A stretch of 64,000 nt of DNA from Whalleya microplaca (taxonomy: Eukaryota > Ascomycota > Sordariomycetes > Xylariales > Xylariaceae). Shown one piece after another: positions 59,557-64,000 of this stretch. How positions within the stretch are numbered: the first letter of the stretch is position 1; every line of letters starts with the position of its first letter. The notes under the pieces are model-generated. The model saw only the letters and a program-made list of their open reading frames with translations. It was not told the origin of the DNA and searched no databases. Position numbers and translations under genes: made by a program. Location: contig MU385714.1 in the NCBI GenBank assembly GCA_022497155.1, positions 124,001-188,000 of the forward strand, written 5' to 3'.

Positions 59557-60999
59557 ATGCCGCCGCCCAACACTCCCGAGGAAGGCCTAGTGGGATCAAC
59601 CGCCACCCTGGCTCTCAGGCCTATAGTACGTGACGAGGCTGCCCCGGCCACCATGGACCTTCGAGCGCTCGAGTACGAGTCCAATGTCGATGAGAATCTC
59701 ATATGTCCCATATGCCGATTCCCCTTCGTATTGCCGGTGATTACAACCTGCGATCACGTCTTCTGCCACAGATGTATCGTTCAGGCGCACGCCTTGAACC
59801 CCGTCTGCCCGGTCGACCGACTTCCTCTCAAGCTCGTGTCCGAGACAAGACCTGCGCCCAAGATCATACACAACCAACTCGACGCTCTAGAAGTTAGGTG
59901 TCCAAACAGATTGCGAGGCTGCAATCTGCTGGTGGCCCGATCGCTGGTAGAGAATCACGTCATGCGCTACTGCGAGAAGACGCTTGTGCCTTGTCCGCAC
60001 CCGTCTTGCGACAAGGCAGTAGTTCGGAAGGATGCCAGCAAAGGCTGTCTTCATTACGACGTCAATTGCGAATACTGCAGACAGGTGAAGCAGAAGGCGG
60101 ACCTGGAGGATCATCAAGATAACGAGTGTCCGAACCGGAAGAAGAGATGTCCACTCTGTGACACCGAGTTTATACGACACAAGCAAGACGAACATATGAA
60201 GGAATGCCCTGAAGCCGAAACCTCCTGTAAATTTGCCCAGTTCGGTTGTACGCGCGAGTTGAGGCGCAAGCATCTAGATGCGCATGGCCAAATATGCGAA
60301 TATCGAGTTGTTGGTCCAGTTGGGGAACAGTTGACAGTACGTGTCCTAAAGTTCTTCTTTATTTCCTACTTCAGTTCGTTTTAGAGCCTTCATCTGCTCA
60401 AATAAAGTCTCGGGGGTTAGACCTCCCGAGACATGATTTAGAGCTCCCAATTTTGAACAAAAGGATAGCTACTAACTCTCGATTTTGTATAGGAACTTCG
60501 TGCCCAACTAAATGCTCTCCAGGAGAAGGATCGACTCAAAGACCGCCGTATCAAGTTCCTGGAGAATCGGGGAATGTCAATGCCGACGATGAATTCGCCA
60601 GATGTCATATCCGACATGAATTTGCCTGGGGCTTCAGCTAATACTGAGACCGCACCGTACGAATCCCGAGATCAGTACTTCCTTTCCCTCTTTGAAACCA
60701 TGGAATCCAAGGTTGAACGCATGTCTTCCGCTCTTAATGAAGTTGAGGGACGACACTCGATGATGCTCTTTAACGAGACCTTACAAATCAAGGATCAACT
60801 TACTGAGATTCGGAGTACTCTTGGCGTTCTCGGAATGCACGTCAGGTGGCTTATGAACTTTCGACTCCAAGAGCGTGGGAGGGTCGGAGCCTCACCTGGC
60901 ATGGCTGAATCTTTCACCGGTGCTCAGGACAACAACGGTGATCCGAACTTTTCTCGGCGTTTGAGTGACAGTTTACGAGAGAATCCACCACGACTATGA
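59557..60999 (+). CDS. RING and TRAF-type zinc-finger protein, probable E3 ubiquitin ligase
   Basis: Exons 59557-60336 and 60493-60999 (156-bp intron, in phase 0) give 428 residues. The RING finger at about residues 50-92 runs CPICRFPFVLPVITTCDHVF to CPVDRLPL; the last ligand is Asp instead of Cys, as in TRAF6-type RINGs. Several TRAF-type zinc fingers follow (VRCPNRLRGCNLLVARSLVE, CEKTLVPCPHPSCDKAVVRK, CNYC-like CEYCRQVKQKADLEDHQDNE, CPLCDTEFIRHKQDEHMKEC). The C-terminal third has two coiled-coil segments (ELRAQLNALQEKDRLKDRRI; ETMESKVERMSSALNEVEGR) but no recognisable MATH domain. Function as a ubiquitin ligase is inferred from the RING; the target is unknown. Confidence 0.87.
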
Positions 61000-63900
61000 T
61001 TACCAGTCCAGGCTTTATGACTGTATACTCCATCTCACGGAGAAACGACAAAGCTCGATCCTTACAACATCAAGATTGTTTTGCAATCATTCTTGTTCAA
61101 CGGGTTGTTTCCGTGGGATGACCACTCCGATCATCATGCCCTCAGGCTGCCTAGTGTAGGTATATTCAGCACTTTACGTGCAGTCGATGTAGACAGAATA
61201 ACTGTATAATCTAACCATTATACGGCCATCAGGTTCCATATTTTCCTGTGAGTTGAAGCTACCCCTCCCCTTTTCCGTTGTCTAGTATCGTCCTTCGGAG
61301 GCTTACTGGAAAGCAGACAGGTGAAAACATAGATGCTAGCAGTGATCCTTAATCCGTGTCATCTATCAATAATGAGAAGACTGTCGAGTCCCTCAAATTC
61401 AAGCTTAAGGCCCACTTGTCAGCTACCTTCATCAGTAGGACTATCAGAATACAGGACCACCTCGCACTTCGCAGGACCTTCGTAACCTCATATAGCTCCT
61501 GGCAAGGCTGCCATCTGATAAGCATTAGCAATCATCCTCAGATTGGCTAAGGTTGAGGTCTTACATTTGGTGATTGGGTGTGCAGTATGCAACCGGCCAC
61601 ATGAAAGGATAGCGTGGGTTCTTGAGGCAGATAGACTAGAGTGGAAAATGCGAGAACAATTGTGGCGGTGTTATGATAGAAACCCTCTCACGGTGCGATA
61701 GATGACGAACCAGGGGATGATTACTGAGAACATTGTGTACAGAACAATTTCAATTCCCATGATGACACTGTGGTAGATTAATGCAAAAGAAACCAAGAGT
61801 ATCGCAATAACCGGTTTAGCAGTGGCGATGAGGCATCTTAACATATTAAGAAGGATTCCACCAATGTTGTTGCGCACATAGCCTAGTGTGAGACAACTTG
61901 TTTCTACGACGGTATTCATGGATAAATATGCTTGAAAGAAGGCTTAGCTAAAGATCCCGAGGCTGTTGGTAAGCTGAAAATGTAGATACAGTGCAAAGCT
62001 TTTGAAGCGGTCATGTCGTTGAAGATACGAAACTGAGGCATAGCTCCTTCTTGGTACGGCCTACAAGAACAATTGGCATCCGTATATCCTTCCGCTGCTG
62101 CGATCTTAAGGTATCACACAGATATACAAGATGTTTGTATGATTTTCTAAGGAAAGAGGTGTCGCTAACTATACTAAATATGTCACATTTTATATAATTA
62201 CCATATTGTATGTAGGGATGACTTCTTTTAGGGCTCTGTGTAAGCTGTCTTATAAAGTACGCAGGCAATAGCAAAAGACATCATGAGATTTAGTTGAACA
62301 CTACGTTGATTCAAGCCTGAGACTGATATTGTAGCTGTTGATAAAGAGGTGTAGGTAGTTGCTGGCCAGGATATATGAATTATGAGGACCGTATAACAGC
62401 TGGATAGATCTCGAGGTTCAACTATAGTTGTAGTGACATTAGTGTTTTCTTGATACTACATTGTAGTGAAATACCAGACAGTTGATATAGTCTATGACTA
62501 AGTATATGTCTTTACCAAAGTATAGAAATGCTCCCGAGCTCGCGGTTCGGAGGCAAGACTATAATCTCGTTCCAACAAACGTAATGCATAATTGTAACAC
62601 AAACTTATCGAAACGGTATTTCATAGTTTTATAAGTAAACTACAAGGACACTGTCACTAGATTATGTGAACTAACTAGAGAGTACTTGTATATGTCAAGA
62701 CTATGGCTAAGTACTAGATACCATATATGTGTATGTCTTCAGGATAAACCCAGGGCCTCCATCCAAGAATATAATGCAGCCAGATTTCCACCGGCCTCTT
62801 AGCATAACTGGACCACAATCAGTTGAGTTTCCCTTCCCACGTAGCCTGGATTTCCTAACCTTCATGATCACATTTCTCTGTCTGTAGGCCTGGAGTGTCA
62901 CATCTCTGTGCAGACGTACCCTTGTAGGTACGGACCAGGGAAACGATAGGAGCCCCGTTGTAAAGACGCAACCCAATGTACAGACGGGTGAAGAGAATCA
63001 TGAACTATCGCCCAATGATCAAACGCATCGACTCCAAGCATGATAGGAGATGTATTCATAGCCATGCCCCCACCGGATATATATTGCATGTATTGGTTAC
63101 TATCGAGGTAGTAAGACTGCCTTCGTAGTCTAGGATCCTAACACCGTCCGCATAGTACGCCAAGAACAGCAGTTTGGTTACCAACTTAAAACAGTACGAT
63201 CACCTTGCCCAGAGAAGCATGGAAGAAGTCCTCTTAAAGGTTAGTTTGCATCTAATAAGTTTCTAATTCTCTAGCCATGCTATAAAGCCGGGTAGGTGGT
63301 AGCCTTTTTCCTCCATGGCTTAGAATCAAGGTATCACATCGTCCTAGAGCATCTTCGATTATCAGGGCACGGGTCTCGATCGATATGTATAGGGCTTCTT
63401 GGGCAAGCGATACTTCACAAGAAATACTCCATGAATTTCATACTAGTAAGAGTAAAGATGGTGAGTGATGTGTAGGCCACTCATACTAAGACTCTGTGAA
63501 TATCCTTATATAGTTACGTCGAGCCTGCCATTTCACAACGAAATATTAGTGTTGGAATAACGCTCAGTTCAGCCGTGCGATCAGGGGTAGCTGACTAAGC
63601 TACACTAGCGCGAAGAGATTTTCATATCTTCTCCGCACGAGGAATTCCCTCACTTTCTTTCGTACATAGAATACATATAGCAATACAGTTTTATTATAAC
63701 CCCCAATCGTTCGCACGATACCTACACCATGGTGTAAAGCCCATTCAACAATTAGGTTGTATTGCTTTAGGTCTGATGACTTCAATGGCTAGGGCCGTCA
63801 CATTAAGCAAGAAAACGGCAATGCTATGGTCTGAGAACTAGGATATTCTTCTAAGCTAGGTTCTTGTTGCTCTAACCTTAGCTACTATGTACTAGCGAAA

Positions 63901-64000
63901 TTAGAATAATCAGCAGTGTATCTTGCTGGAACTGCCTCCTCTAAATGCTCGACCCTAGCAACATCTCTTCCCCAAGCCCAGCACAAACTGTCTACTTTCT
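61000..64000. other. AT-rich intergenic region, right end
   Basis: Only short frames without codon bias occur. One small hydrophobic frame at 61671-61919 is listed separately. No repeat family or RNA gene is recognised; the region could hold decayed sequence. Confidence 0.55.
61671..61919 (-). CDS. Possible small multi-spanning membrane protein
   Basis: ATG 61919 opens 82 residues with two to three hydrophobic stretches (LLNMLRCLIATAKPVIAILL; YHSVIMGIEIVLYTMFSVII). It may be chance, since AT-rich DNA readily gives hydrophobic frames, and no family is recognised. Codon use does not resemble the solid genes of this window. Confidence 0.15.
   Translation of the reverse strand: MNTVVETSCLTLGYVRNNIGGILLNMLRCLIATAKPVIAILLVSFALIYHSVIMGIEIVLYTMFSVIIPWFVIYRTVRGFLS

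Overview
The window looks like nuclear chromosomal DNA of a filamentous ascomycete (Pezizomycotina, most likely Sordariomycetes). The reasons are short spliceosomal introns (mostly 45-160 bp, GTAAGT-type donors, CTAAC-type branch points), an NRC-2 type AGC kinase with the fungal DFD motif, a chitin-type AA11 lytic polysaccharide monooxygenase with an X278-like tail, a 2EXR protein, a four-cysteine GPI protein, and long AT-richer intergenic DNA dotted with short palindromes such as CCTACCTAGGTAGG. The class is an inference from gene content. I saw no rRNA, no CRISPR array, no supportable tRNA and no complete autonomous transposon.

Layout. 0-10 kb: polarity/flippase kinase nrc-2 (+), a 2EXR protein (-), the DASH kinetochore subunit DAD3 (+, with a GC-AG intron), mitochondrial ribosomal protein uS5m (-). 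10-17 kb: a small single-pass membrane protein (+), an unrecognised acidic multi-exon protein (-), a cupin protein (-). 17-24 kb: the actin/formin regulator BUD6 (-), a 195-bp MITE-like inverted-repeat element, a TetX-like FAD monooxygenase (+). 26-31 kb: a possible small membrane protein (-) and the ataxin-2 homologue PBP1 (+). 34-40 kb: AA11 LPMO (+), a GPI-anchored cell-wall protein (+), the mitochondrial Holliday junction resolvase CCE1 (-). 40-46 kb: two broken genes side by side, a cytochrome P450 pseudogene (-) and an SRPK-like kinase pseudogene (-), then a second inverted repeat in the promoter of the next gene. 46-61 kb: glutathione reductase (+), RAM-network LRR protein SOG2 (-), a third inverted-repeat element, a short RecQ helicase (+), a BLOC1S1/GCN5L1-like protein (+), very-long-chain enoyl-CoA reductase TSC13 (-), a RING/TRAF-type zinc-finger E3 ligase (+). 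61-64 kb holds no convincing gene.

Functionally this is mostly housekeeping with no operon-like grouping. Three genes act on cell polarity (nrc-2, BUD6, SOG2), two serve mitochondria (uS5m, CCE1), and two face the cell wall or exterior (LPMO, GPI protein). The accessory part is 40-46 kb, where a P450 and a kinase are decaying together. I did not find a convincing new biological system. The points most worth checking are that decaying pair, three inverted-repeat elements, the GC-AG intron in DAD3, the absence of an AUG in the visible first exon of PBP1, two stop-free introns of length 3n, and a four-run C-tract (G-quadruplex on the minus strand) upstream of nrc-2. Starts were set at ATG codons; several long open frames begin only at GTG/TTG/CTG and were shortened accordingly.
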